Shown here in pieces: positions 1 through 10,900 of a stretch of 64,000 nt of DNA. Positions within the stretch are counted from its first letter, which is position 1. Each line of letters begins with the position of its first letter. Below the pieces are notes generated by a model. That model searched no databases and was not told the origin of the DNA. It worked only from the letters and a program-made list of their open reading frames with translations. A program made the translations under genes and the position numbers. This stretch comes from Deroplatys truncata (Eukaryota; Arthropoda; Insecta; Mantodea; Mantidae). The stretch spans positions 60,000,539 through 60,064,538 of the forward strand of contig CM060976.1 of NCBI GenBank assembly GCA_030765065.1, read 5' to 3'.

Positions 1-359
1 TTGCACTTTTATTCGGATCTCTTTAAAACTTTGCATATATTAACATCTATGTTCTGTATAAATTGTTATGGACATAGAAATCTATACATTACTTAAACAA
101 AAAGAAAGTCAACTGAAAATTTTTGATCACATATATAATACAGGTCAACAGTGATTTTGCTGTTTTAGATATTCGGGTCTTTTTATAGTAATTTCCTTCC
201 TCTTCCAAAAATGAAGTCCGTATTGTCGTATCACATACCATTTCTTTCAAAATTCATATCTTCCATTTTTATTTATTTTGTATGTTTTATATTATCATCA
301 ACCATTACACTACTACAACAAGTCATCTCTATTTAAATACAGGCGATTTGAAGATACTG
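1..359. other. AT-rich left flank, nothing recognised
   Basis: No open frame of note, no RNA gene and no repeat that I could match elsewhere in the window. Confidence 0.5.
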
Positions 360-655
360 TGAAGCTTGGAATGCATTTAAAGAAGTTATAGACAGCTTAC
401 TAGGAAACAATAAACATCCTGTCTAAGTTAAAAATTGTGAACAACATGCTACAGAAGTTCAGAATTTTAGAATTCAACACGAGTCTCAAATTGCACTTTC
501 TGTTTTCACATTTGGACATCTCTACTGACAAATTCGGTCAGTCAGTGAGGAACAGGAGGAGAGGTTCCATCAGGATATTTGAGAATGAAGAGGAGATACC
601 AAGCATGATGGAATTCTTAAATTATTGCAGATTACTGCTGGATTCTGTGTAGGGA
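360..655 (+). pseudogene. 3' fragment of an arthropod high-copy gene family of unknown function
   Basis: Reading from about 364 gives AWNAFKEVIDSLLGN. After a frame change, 437-652 gives SLKLHFLFSHLDI followed by a degenerate stretch. The same order of motifs occurs in the broken copy at 41.28-42.33 kb, which reads MSLKIHILNFHLDFFPENLG. Both are relics of one family whose intact members encode a Cys-rich N-terminus and this C-terminal block. The family is seen repeatedly in arthropod genomes and behaves like a mobile element, but I know no established function for it. Only the C-terminal portion survives here, with at least one frameshift. Confidence 0.5.
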
Positions 656-890
656 TTCCACGGAAGCACATAAGAGAAAATCCAAGAGACAAACATTCGA
701 TACCAAACGAACAAAATTTTATTGACCTGCTGTTTACAAAATGAATTTAAATGTGACATTTGGCAATACAAACCCTCAAACATTCATTTGTAGCTCCTAT
801 ACAATTCATGAGTATATACATTTTTCGAAGAAAATATGCGAATACTTCATTTTTGATTTGTAAAAGAACCTGATGTGATGGATAAAAACG
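656..890. other. short AT-rich spacer
   Basis: Nothing recognised between the family relic and the Polinton insertion point. Confidence 0.5.
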
Positions 891-896
891 GAAGTC
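891..896 (+). repeat. target-site duplication, left (GAAGTC)
   Basis: GAAGTC directly abuts the first base of the left TIR and is repeated exactly at 20765-20770 after the right TIR. Six-base duplications are the Polinton integrase hallmark. Confidence 0.92.
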
Positions 897-906
897 AGTA
901 GTATTA

Positions 907-1055
907 GTCCCGGATGAGCCAATTGATTTAACGATAATCCTGCCGCTAGGGGCGCTGGTGTCGCTAGTGTCGGTGCGTGCGACGGCGGCGGCGGTGTGTT
1001 TGAAAAGCGCCCTGAGCGGTAGGATTATCGTTAAATCGGTTGGCTCATCCGGGAC
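907..1055. repeat. terminal 149-bp imperfect palindrome (left)
   Basis: The arm GTCCCGGATGAGCCAATTGA with its continuation (907-955) is the imperfect inverse of 1007-1055. The ~50-base loop is rich in GGCGG. The same structure lies at 20606-20754. Confidence 0.85.
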
Positions 1056-1273
1056 GAGTTGAAAGAATTGAGGAAGTGACGTGGAGTGTTTTTGATTGGT
1101 TCGTTAATTTGGGGTGGGAGATGGAGGAAGGGAGATGGAGGAGTATGGAGGTCGCGTGATGGAGAGGAGCTGGGTGGCGAGGTGTTGTCTGTGCGGAGGT
1201 CGGTACTGAAAGAGGGGTAAAGATGGGGAGCGAGGGATAAAAAGTGTAACAGAAAGTGACGTGTGAAGTTGTG

Positions 1274-1359
1274 ATTGGTGGGAATAAGAAGTGATTTTAT
1301 TGGTGGAAAGGAGCAAATGAGAGTTGTTGATTGGTAAGAATAAGAGGGATTATGATTGG
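1274..1359 (-). promoter_or_regulatory. cluster of four CCAAT boxes
   Basis: ATTGG (CCAAT on the minus strand) occurs at 1274, 1299, 1330 and 1355, so the steps are 25, 31 and 25 bases. The identical spacing recurs at 2407-2492 and in the right TIR. This would be a plausible NF-Y-type binding array, but function is inferred only. Confidence 0.4.
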
Positions 1360-2406
1360 TGGAAAGAAAAAGGTGTGGGAGTGGGGTATGTTGGAGGTGA
1401 TGGGAAAGGTGAGTTTTGCTAGCAGCAAGATTTGCAAAAGCCTGTCTTGAACTGATCAGCAATTTTTGAACGTCGGATGGTAGTTTTCTTGAGTGGATAG
1501 AGAGATGGGGGCGATATGAGATGCGGTGGCGAAAATGGGAACTAGACAAGGTTGTTGAGACAAGAGGTTTAAGGACGAGGAAATTTGGAGGTTAGTGGTG
1601 AACACGGCGGTCGCAAGAGGTGGGGGTAAGGAGACGCAGTGGTGAGAATGGGAACTAAAAGAAGATGGGGGTAGCAAGAGTTTTAGAAGAGTAGATTTTG
1701 AGGTTAAAATAGTGGGAACTAAAAATGGCGGAGGGTCTGCGACAAGGAGATGCGGTGAGAACTAAACAAGATGGCGGTCGCAAGAGGAGGGTAAGGAGAT
1801 TTGAGGTTACAGTACGAAAACACGAAAGGATATATTCCTACGCCAAGCAGGTCCGAAAAATAATTATGCGTGTGGTACTTACCTGTTACCGGTGTGGATG
1901 CGTCACCAAAAGCGCGGCACGCGAGACGGAAAAATAAAAGCAAACTGTTTTTGAAAATGCTTAACCAGCTTTAAGATCAACCAACATCACTACGCACTGA
2001 TATACCTAGGTTTTTAAAGCGGTACAGACACCCTTTGCAGAGGCGTAATTTAACTATACCAAAAACCTGGTACTGGACCATCGTGATGGTCGCTAGCGTA
2101 CGTAGGAGCAGGGTTCTCATAGCCGGTCGAAAGCGGTCAAAAACGTGTACGACGTAGGTGTTGGCAGTAGCTGCTGCCGAGGCAACCGTCGAGGTGCGAA
2201 TGAACGAGATCTGTTCTTGCAGGCAATCTGGTTGAGAGATGAGAGGCGCGGTGGTAAAAATGTGAACTAAACAAGATGGCGGAGGCACGAAGTTGAGGTT
2301 AAGGAGCGGCGAGGTGTTGACTGTGCGGCGGTTGGGGTCTGAAAGAGGGGGAAAGATGGCGAACGAGGGATAAAAAGTATAACAGAAAGTGACGTGTGAA
2401 GTTGTC

Positions 2407-2492
2407 ATTGGTGGGAATAAGAAGTGATGTTATTGGTGGAAAGGAACAAATGAAAGTTGCTGATTGGCGAGAATAAGAGAGATTATGATTGG
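2407..2492 (-). promoter_or_regulatory. second CCAAT cluster with identical spacing
   Basis: ATTGG occurs at 2407, 2432, 2463 and 2488 with steps 25, 31 and 25. It is a duplicate of the 1274-1359 block within the same TIR. Confidence 0.4.
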
Positions 2493-2932
2493 TGGAAAGA
2501 AAAAAAAGGTGTGGGAGTGGGGTATGTTGGAGGTGATGGAAAAGGCAAGTTTTGCTACCAACAACATTTGCAAAAGCCTATCCAGAACTCATCAGCAATT
2601 TTAAATAACTAGTGTTTCGGGGGTTTTCTCTGGTTGGTAGACGAATGCAAGCTGTTTCTACCATACTTATATTATTCGTCTTTTTCCTTTTTTTTTTTAA
2701 AATGACTAGTTTTTTTTTTTTTTTTTTTTGGGAGTTTTCTGCGGATGGTAAACAAATGCAAGCTCTTTCTGCTTTTTCATAGGTTTTCCCTGGTTGGTAG
2801 GCGTTTTCTGTACTGGTTGACGAAGGCGTTTCTAATTTTGGAGGTTTTCTCAGGTTTTTAGCGGTTGTCCCTGCCCGGTAGGCAAATAATGAAGTTTTAC
2901 CTTGTCGGCGCACGGATATTAGGCACGTACTG

Positions 2933-2934
<2 letters not shown>

Positions 2935-2974
<40 letters not shown>

Positions 2975-3012
2975 AGACAGACAGACACACAGACAGGCAC
3001 ACACACACGGAC
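2935..3012. repeat. CA-type microsatellite at the inner TIR edge
   Basis: A (CA)n run of about 35 bases is followed by interrupted CA/GACA repeats. TIR homology ends within it, and host repeat sequence starts immediately after. Confidence 0.8.
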
Positions 3013-3165
3013 ATGTTTCGAAAAATGCTTTTTTTTTTTTTTTTTTTTTTTTTTTGATTCAGGAGGTCTCAAAACGTGTATTTCCGGTGAAATCTCGGTA
3101 TCGAATTTTTGGGCGGAATGCAATACTTCCCCTACTTACTATACGTAGTAGAGAAAGTAAAAAAG
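3013..3165 (-). repeat. inverted head of the ACTTTCTC host repeat family
   Basis: Read on the minus strand, this matches the first ~150 bases of copies at 28.87, 38.23 and 51.13 kb: ACTTTCTCTACTACGTATAG, then GATACCGAGATTTC, CCTGAATC and a poly-A stretch. It is opposite in orientation to the repeat sequence that follows at 3960. Confidence 0.75.
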
Positions 3166-3217
3166 TATTGAAAAATTTAAGGAAATAACAAGCAATACCT
3201 CAAAAGTGTACTATCTT

Positions 3218-3370
3218 GTTTTCACGGGTTTTCCAGATCGGTAAGCGTTAGAATACTCTTAGAGCTTTTTTCAGGTTTTTTCGCGTTTTACCTGGCAGGT
3301 AGGCAGATGATAAAGTTTTTCTATAATGTCATCGTTTTGGCTTGTGGCGCACGGACACTAGGCACATACT

Positions 3371-3424
<54 letters not shown>

Positions 3425-3430
3425 CTAAAA
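3218..3430 (+). repeat. diverged second copy of the inner TIR segment
   Basis: The order GGTTTTCC, GGTAGGC, TCAGGTTTTT, GGCGCACGGA, TAGGCAC followed by a CA run parallels 2785-2970, but with many substitutions and a 20-base insertion. It suggests an older duplication of the inner TIR. Confidence 0.55.
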
Positions 3431-3724
3431 TAGTAGCGTATAAAAAAATTTAACAAACCGTAGATTTTCAAGAAAATTCCCACACCGCAAACTACGCGTT
3501 TAGCGGGAGAAAGTTCATTATTTTTATTGTTTTAAAAATGGCTCTAACCCCTTTTGATTACGGTACGGTATGTTTAAGATATCTGCATGACAAATAAAAT
3601 GTATAACTTCAATTTTCTGGGAATTGCTGTGAAGTAGTCTCATTGTGAATGTCTTTTGTACAACTGTTAAACCGTAGGAAACGAAGCCTTACTGTACAAG
3701 GACGTTAAAGCACACAATTTATGT

Positions 3725-3761
<37 letters not shown>

Positions 3762-4097
3762 TTTGTGGCGTTGTGTATTTACAAAGTTTGCATGTTGATT
3801 TTAATGTTTAAAAGCTTTAGACCTTTCTCACTAAAACTCGACATTCGTTTAACTTTTCTTTTTTCATTTTCATACAAAGAGAACGGAATTTCACAAGTGA
3901 AACAGCACTGGAAAACTAAATACTTGTTTTGAGGTCCACTGAATAAAAACATTTTTAGAAAATTCTGTGTGTGTATGTGTCAGAGCAGCATAACTCAAAA
4001 ATGAAAAGTTGGATAAATACTAAACTTGGTATTTAGGTTGAGTACCTTCCAAAGATACGACACAGAGAGTTTCAAGAAAACCCCTCCACCCCCAAAC
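3431..4097 (+). repeat. degenerate pieces of the host repeat, plus (ATT)n microsatellite
   Basis: Parts align with the middle of the interspersed family (GGCTCTAACC, GTTTAAGATAT, AAATAAAATGTATA, then from 3960 CAGCATAACTC and TTGGTATTTAGGTT). An (ATT)n run occupies 3722-3761. No gene was seen. Confidence 0.6.
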
Positions 4098-7047
4098 TAC
4101 CCTTTACATGAACTATTTTCCGAAATGTTTTATTTTCTAAAATTGATTCTGACGATTTTAATTACAACACCATATATTAAAGACATTTATATGAAAAATA
4201 AAATGTATATCTTGAATTTTGTGGAAATAGCCTGTGAAGTCCTCTTGATTCGGAAGAAATTTTCTATGATCTTGTATAACTGCTAAGGTTTGAGAAAAAC
4301 ATAGAACACAAAAAATTTAGATCTTTTTAAAAACACGCACAATTTATTTGAAATAACTTTTTTGTGACGATAGCCATTTCCGAAATATTTGTTATAAATG
4401 GTTCGAATTGTACAATGCTTAGCCATTCTACTTCACTTCTTTCAAACTGCTTAAAAATCATATAAATGAATGTATCACCTCATAATAAGCCTCTATATAC
4501 GAAAAATGCTGAGTATTCAAAAAGTCAAGAAATTCGATTTTCTAGCCCCTAGTGAGTGAAAAATCGCGTTTACTTCGCTTCTTTCAAACTGCTTCTACCC
4601 TTTACATGAACTATTTTCCGGAATGTTTTATTTTCTAAAACTGTCTCTGACGATTTTAATTACAACACCATATATTAAAGACATTTATATGAAAATAAAA
4701 TGTATATCTTGAATTTTGTGGAAATAGCCTGTGAAGTCCTCTTGATTCGGAAGAAATTTTCTATGATCTTGTATAACTGCTAAGGTTTGAGAAAAACATA
4801 GAACACAAAAAATTTAGATCTTTTTAAAAACACGCACAATTTATTTGAAATAACTTTTTTGTGACGTCAGCCATTTCCGAAATATTTGTTATAAATGGTT
4901 CGAATTGTACAATGCTTAGCCATTCTACTTCACTTCTTTCAAACTGCTTAAAAATCATATAAATGAATGTATCACCTCATAATAAGCCTCTATATACGAA
5001 AAATGCTGAGTATTCAAAAAGTCAAGAAATTCGATTTTCTAGCCCCTAGTGAGTGAAAAATCGCGTTTACTTCGCTTCTTTCAAACTGCTTCTACCCTTT
5101 ACATGAACTATTTTCCGGAATGTTTTATTTTCTAAAACTGTCTCTGACGATTTTAATTACAACACCATATATTAAAGACATTTATATGAAAATAAAATGT
5201 ATATCTTGAATTTTGTGGAAATAGCCTGTGAAGTCCTCTTGATTCGGAAGAAATTTTCTATGATCTTGTATAACTGCTAAGGTTTGAGAAAAACATAGAA
5301 CACAAAAAATTTAGATCTTTTTAAAAACACGCACAATTTATTTGAAATAACTTTTTTGTGACGTGAGCCATTTCCGAAATATTTGTTATAAATGGTTCGA
5401 ATTGTACAATGCTTAGCCATTCTACTTCACTTCTTTCAAACTGCTTAAAAATCATATAAATGAATGTATCACCTCATAATAAGCCTCTATATACGAAAAA
5501 TGCTGAGTATTCAAAAAGTCAAGAAATTCGATTTTCTAGCCCCTAGTGAGTGAAAAATCGCGTTTACTTCGCTTCTTTCAAACTGCTTCTACCCTTTACA
5601 TGAACTATTTTCCGGAATGTTTTATTTTCTAAAACTGTCTCTGACGATTTTAATTACAACACCATATATTAAAGACATTTATATGAAAATAAAATGTATA
5701 TCTTGAATTTTGTGGAAATAGCCTGTGAAGTCCTCTTGATTCGGAAGAAATTTTCTATGATCTTGTATAACTGCTAAGGTTTGAGAAAAACATAGAACAC
5801 AAAAAATTTAGATCTTTTTAAAAACACGCACAATTTATTTGAAATAACTTTTTTGTGACGTCAGCCATTTCCGAAATATTTGTTATAAATGGTTCGAATT
5901 GTACAATGCTTAGCCATTCTACTTCACTTCTTTCAAACTGCTTAAAAATCATATAAATGAATGTATCACCTCATAATAAGCCTCTATATACGAAAAATGC
6001 TGAGTATTCAAAAAGTCAAGAAATTCGATTTTCTAGCCCCTAGTGAGTGAAAAATCGCGTTTACTTCGCTTCTTTCAAACTGCTTCTACCCTTTACATGA
6101 ACTATTTTCCGGAATGTTTTATTTTCTAAAACTGTCTCTGACGATTTTAATTACAACACCATATATTAAAGACATTTATATGAAAATAAAATGTATATCT
6201 TGAATTTTGTGGAAATAGCCTGTGAAGTCCTCTTGATTCGGAAGAAATTTTCTATGATCTTGTATAACTGCTAAGGTTTGAGAAAAACATAGAACACAAA
6301 AAATTTAGATCTTTTTAAAAACACGCACAATTTATTTGAAATAACTTTTTTGTGACGTGAGCCATTTCCGAAATATTTGTTATAAATGGTTCGAATTGTA
6401 CAATGCTTAGCCATTCTACTTCACTTCTTTCAAACTGCTTAAAAATCATATAAATGAATGTATCACCTCATAATAAGCCTCTATATACGAAAAATGCTGA
6501 GTATTCAAAAAGTCAAGAAATTCGATTTTCTAGCCCCTAGTGAGTGAAAAATCGCGTTTACTTCGCTTCTTTCAAACTGCTTCTACCCTTTACATGAACT
6601 ATTTTCCGGAATGTTTTATTTTCTAAAACTGTCTCTGACGATTTTAATTACAACACCATATATTAAAGACATTTATATGAAAATAAAATGTATATCTTGA
6701 ATTTTGTGGAAATAGCCTGTGAAGTCCTCTTGATTCGGAAGAAATTTTCTATGATCTTGTATAACTGCTAAGGTTTGAGAAAAACATAGAACACAAAAAA
6801 TTTAGATCTTTTTAAAAACACGCACAATTTATTTGAAATAACTTTTTTGTGACGTCAGCCATTTCCGAAATATTTGTTATAAATGGTTCGAATTGTACAA
6901 TGCTTAGCCATTCTACTTCACTTCTTTCAAACTGCTTAAAAATCATATAAATGAATGTATCACCTCATAATAAGCCTCTATATACGAAAAATGCTGAGTA
7001 TTCAAAAAGTCAAGAAATTCGATTTTCTAGCCCCTAGTGAGTGAAAA
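4098..7047 (+). repeat. six-copy tandem array, 497-bp period
   Basis: Units start at 4098, 4595, 5092, 5589, 6086 and 6583, exactly 497 bases apart; the last is cut short at 7047. Units 2-6 are almost identical. One visible variable site reads GACGTCAGCC in units 2, 4 and 6 and GACGTGAGCC in units 3 and 5, so the array looks like repeats of a 994-bp dimer. The unit derives from the middle of the interspersed repeat family that continues to 7345. Confidence 0.93.
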
Positions 7048-7350
7048 GGTTTGAGGAAACACACACAATTTATTTGAAATAACTTTTTTGTGACGTCAGC
7101 CATTTTGGAGATATGTGTTATAAATGGTTGGAATTGTACAGTGCTTAGCCATTCTTTTTTAAAAGGCATGACGCCATGTTGATGGAAAGAATTTAGAATT
7201 TTAAGACCAGTGTATAGCGTCCCTTTGGATGTCTAACGGTTGTGCAATGCAACCATTTCCCGAAAAGTTTATCCGGATTAAAATTAAGTGGATATGAAAA
7301 TAAACTTTCGTACTCACCTATAAGAAATAGAGGGTAGAGGACGTACGAAC
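7048..7350 (+). repeat. distal end of the host repeat after the array
   Basis: It matches the tail of the copy at 58.76-59.62 kb: TTTTTTGTGACG, AGCGTCC, GGATTAAAAT, AAGTGGATAT and the closing ATAGAGGGTAGAG. It marks the downstream edge of the insertion inside the Polinton. Confidence 0.65.
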
Positions 7351-7913
7351 GGAGCACTTTGAGAATTTATATTCAACAGTTGGTGTTACTCCTTAGAAAG
7401 GAAGTATCTGCTGATTGTATTTAATTCATACATTTTACATAACACGTATGCACTGGCACAACATAAAACACTACACACGATACTCATAGTTTTAATATTG
7501 CACTAATAACATCAGGAATAACTGAGGTCAGCTCGTTCGCATTCAGCGCTACACGCAAAGGAGCCGTGTGCTGATGACAGTGAAAGGTGAGAGATGCGGA
7601 AATTCGTCAGCAATACAATAAATGCAACCTTTATGTCGGCGGTGAGAATTGTGCAGTGGCGGTTGGTGTCAGCATGACTCTAAGTTTTTAAAACTAGACA
7701 ATTTTTTAGCGAAACGAGGCATTTAACTCGACACAAATGATGAAACAACGGTTGCAATAAGCGAGCTTATAAAAACCCTGTGCGAACAGCAAAAGCCCGT
7801 AGTTAGAAACGAAAGCGATAGTGTGTTTTTCTACAAAATCGTTCTATTTGACGAAAAATAATTTTAAAATAAAAACAAAATAGCCGCAGTACTTTGCAGG
7901 GAAAGAGCGATCG
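7351..7913 (+). other. leader region upstream of the polymerase
   Basis: There is no repeat match and no gene. It contains a TATA-like box near 7768 and is probably genuine Polinton sequence carrying the promoter and 5' UTR of the first gene. Confidence 0.45.
7768..7775 (+). promoter_or_regulatory. TATA-like box upstream of PolB
   Basis: TATAAAAA lies about 146 bases before the chosen PolB start, in the only non-repeat stretch upstream of the gene block. The start of transcription would fall near 7800. It is inferred from sequence only. Confidence 0.45.
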
Positions 7914-10900
7914 GTGCATTCGGACGATAAGATGGACCAACAACCCGGAGGAAGTCGCGATGACACCTTGCAGCCTACGTTCGAAATTATAGGACACAAG
8001 CAGAGGAGGTTGCCAAAGCTTTTTTCCGGCTTTACAGAGTCTCAAATTACGTTAAACCCGGTCCCCAGAGATGTTAACCCGGAGCAATGGGTATCGCATT
8101 TGTTTAACGATATTCTAAACTTTGCGAAAGAGAACCTGTTAGAAAACGAACCCGGATATTTAGGCATATCCATAACAGACGAAAAGGAGACGTCCAAAGC
8201 CTTCAACATGAGCGTGAGGCGCATAGAGCAATTGAATGCGGATGTCATTGTTGGAAGCATCGAAAAAGTAATGCAAAGTAACCAACAATTCTTGCTAAGC
8301 GGGCCTCTTCACGTCACGTTTGTGTGGACCAAGGAGGTCTCGGGTTCGTGCCACCAACCTTGCGATGCCTGTAGGGACAATAAAGGCATTGTCGAAATAG
8401 CCAACAAAGACAACTTGTGTTTAGCAAGAGCCATTGTTGTAGTTAAAGCCAAAGTGGATCGCGACGTCAATTATAGAACGATGACGCGTTCCGAGTATCT
8501 ACAAAAATCGAAGGCCGTAGCCTTGTGCGCGAGCATCGGTCAAGGTCACGACAGGTGCACGATAGACGACGTGAGACGCTTCGACGCAGCGTTAAAGGGC
8601 TACGCTGTGACGGTGTTTGGCGATCATACGGGGAAGCACGTGCTGTACGCGTCGGATAAGAAATGCGATAAATACATCGACGTCATGCTCCACGCCGGGC
8701 ACTTTAATGCTATCGTGAACCTTCACAAGTGCTTTAAATGCAAATGGTATTGCCGCCGGTGTCATCATCCCTCGGCACACAAAAAAGAATTTCATAGGTG
8801 CGACGCCAGGTGTGCTAAATGCCATCAGCAGTGCGATGCGCGATTTGACGCCTACATACGCTGCGCCGAGTGCAACAGAGATTTTAAGGGACCGACATGC
8901 TTTGCAAACCACGCAAAGAAAGGCGTTTTTTACCCAAAGGCGCTGTCGGTGTGCGATGTAGAAAAGGTGTGCACGTCTTGCAATAAGCTCGTGAATGCGA
9001 GGCACAGAAAAACCGCGCACCAGTGCGGGGAAAAGTACTGCAATCATTGCAAGGCACACGTGAATTCTAGCCACATGTGCTATATGCAGCCGTATGCTAC
9101 AAAGAACAAAAGAAACCGGTACGTGTTTATGTTTATCGACTTTGAATGCACGCAAAACATTCCATATACCGGCAAAAAGGACACATACCAGCATGTACCT
9201 AACTTGTGCGTGTTGTACCAAGCCTGTTCGCTGTGCATCGACCAACGCCACAAGACGGCATACTGTACCGAATGCGGTTGCAAAGAATGGGTGTTTATGG
9301 ACGAGCCCGTGAAGCAGCTTTTCGAGCACATCGCGCAGGCGAGGTTCGAAGCCTGGGACGTCTACGTCGTGGCGCATAACCTCAGAGCTTACGACGGGCA
9401 GTTTCTATTAAAGTACATGGTGGCGCACTTAGACTGGGTGCCGGAGCTCATCATGAACGGCAGCAAGATCTACAGGATGAGGTACGGTGACGTCACATTT
9501 CTAGACTCGCTCAACTTCATACCCATGCCACTCTCCCGCTTTTCCAAGACCTTCGGATTGAAGGAATGCAAAGGTTATTTCCCGTACCTGTTTAACACGA
9601 AGGAAAACGAGCGGTACGTGGGTTCGATTCCCGACAAAAGGCATTACTGCCCGGAGGGCATGTCGGCGGAGGGTCGGAAAGCCTTCGAGCAGTGGCACGA
9701 AGAAAAGGCGTCCTCCGGGTACGTCTTCGACATGAGGGCGGAAATGGTGGCGTATTGCAAGATGGACGTATTTCTACTCAGTCAGGGAGTTTCCAAATTC
9801 AGAAGGGAATTCTTGGACGAGAACGGAATAGACCCGTTCAGAGAATGCGTCACCATTGCGCAGGCGTGCATGTGCGTGTATAGAAAGCGCTTCATGCCGC
9901 TTAAAAAAATTGCCCTCTTGCCAGCGGGCGGGTATCGACTAGCGGACCGGCAGTCTCGCGCCGCATGCATATGGCTAACTTGGCTAGAGATGCAAAACCG
10001 CATCGTCATCCAGCACGCCATGCGAGGACGCGAAGTTAAAATCGTGGGGCACAAGGTGGACGGGTACAGAGAGGCCGAAAAAACCGCGTACTTTTTCCAC
10101 GGGTGCTTTTACCACGGCTGCAGGCGGTGCTTTCACAATCGCCATGCGGCGATATACAACTCGGGACACGAAACCATGACCTCCAGGTTAGAGAGCACCG
10201 AGAAGGTCACGGCCAAGATCAAGGCCGCCGGCTACGCCGTGGTGGAAATGTGGGAGTGCGAGTTTAACGCCGCGATGAAGGCCAACCAGGACCTGGCGCG
10301 CCACGCAAGGGACTTTCCGGTACCCGAACCCCTGAACCCCAGAGACGCCTTCTACGGAGGTCGCACCAACTGCACCAAGACGTACTGCGAGGCGAAGGGG
10401 GATAGCAAGATCTACTACTACGACGTATGCAGCCTGTACCCGTACGTGAACAAGACGAAGCCCTACCCCGTGGGCCACCCCAAGATCCACGTGGATCGAT
10501 TCCCGCGCTTGGAAGACGTGGGGGGCGGGTTGGTGAAGTGCGAGGTTCTACCGCCGCAACACCTGTACCACCCGGTGTAACCGGCGCGCATCGGCGGCAA
10601 GCTCATGTTCCCGCTATGCCGCGCTTGTGCGGAGGCGGAGAACCAAGACGAGTGCCACCACGGAGAGCGCGAGAGGGCGTTGTCGGGTACCTGGGTGATC
10701 GACGAGATGAAGGTCGCCCTGGAGGAGGGGTACCGCCTGCTGCGGGTCCACGAGATCTGGGAGTACGACGTGGTGCGGCACGAACCGACCACCGGAGCCA
10801 AGGGTCTCTTCGAGGACTACGTGAATCAGTTCTTGAAGATCAAGACCGAAGCCTCCGGCTGGCCCTCGGATTGCGACGACCCTGCCGCAAAGCAGCAGTA

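Larger units (their letters stand above)
897..3012 (+). repeat. left terminal inverted repeat (about 2.1 kb)
   Basis: It matches the reverse complement of the right TIR, nearly base for base over most of its length. It holds, from the outside in, a 149-bp palindrome (907-1055), a CCAAT cluster (1274-1359), one ~1.13-kb unit with GATGGCGG-type motifs, a second CCAAT cluster (2407-2492) and an inner AT/CA-rich part. Similarity to the right TIR stops inside a CA microsatellite near 3012, where a host repeat begins. The small open frames here (1725-1937 plus, 1719-1943 minus, 1977-2408 minus) recur only because the TIR is repeated, and show no protein features I recognise. Confidence 0.88.

Noticed and set aside
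891..908. TIR starting at GTCCCGGATG rather than AGTAGTATTAG
   Set aside because: The ten bases before it are also inverted-repeated, and GAAGTC abuts them exactly on both sides.
1977..2408. 143-codon frame, present in both TIRs, as a Polinton gene
   Set aside because: It is duplicated only because the TIR is. It has no domain, and the corresponding frame in the other right-TIR unit is truncated and changed.
2578..3123. 181-codon minus frame with poly-Lys and Cys-Val runs
   Set aside because: It is made of poly-T and CA microsatellites crossing the TIR/repeat border; low complexity.
4098..7047. Tandem array read as a CRISPR or replication-origin iteron array
   Set aside because: Units are 497 bp without distinct spacers, in eukaryotic DNA, and derive from a known dispersed repeat.
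10578..10580. Programmed stop readthrough in PolB
   Set aside because: No supporting context is visible, and other genes of the same copy also carry lesions, so decay or an error is more likely.
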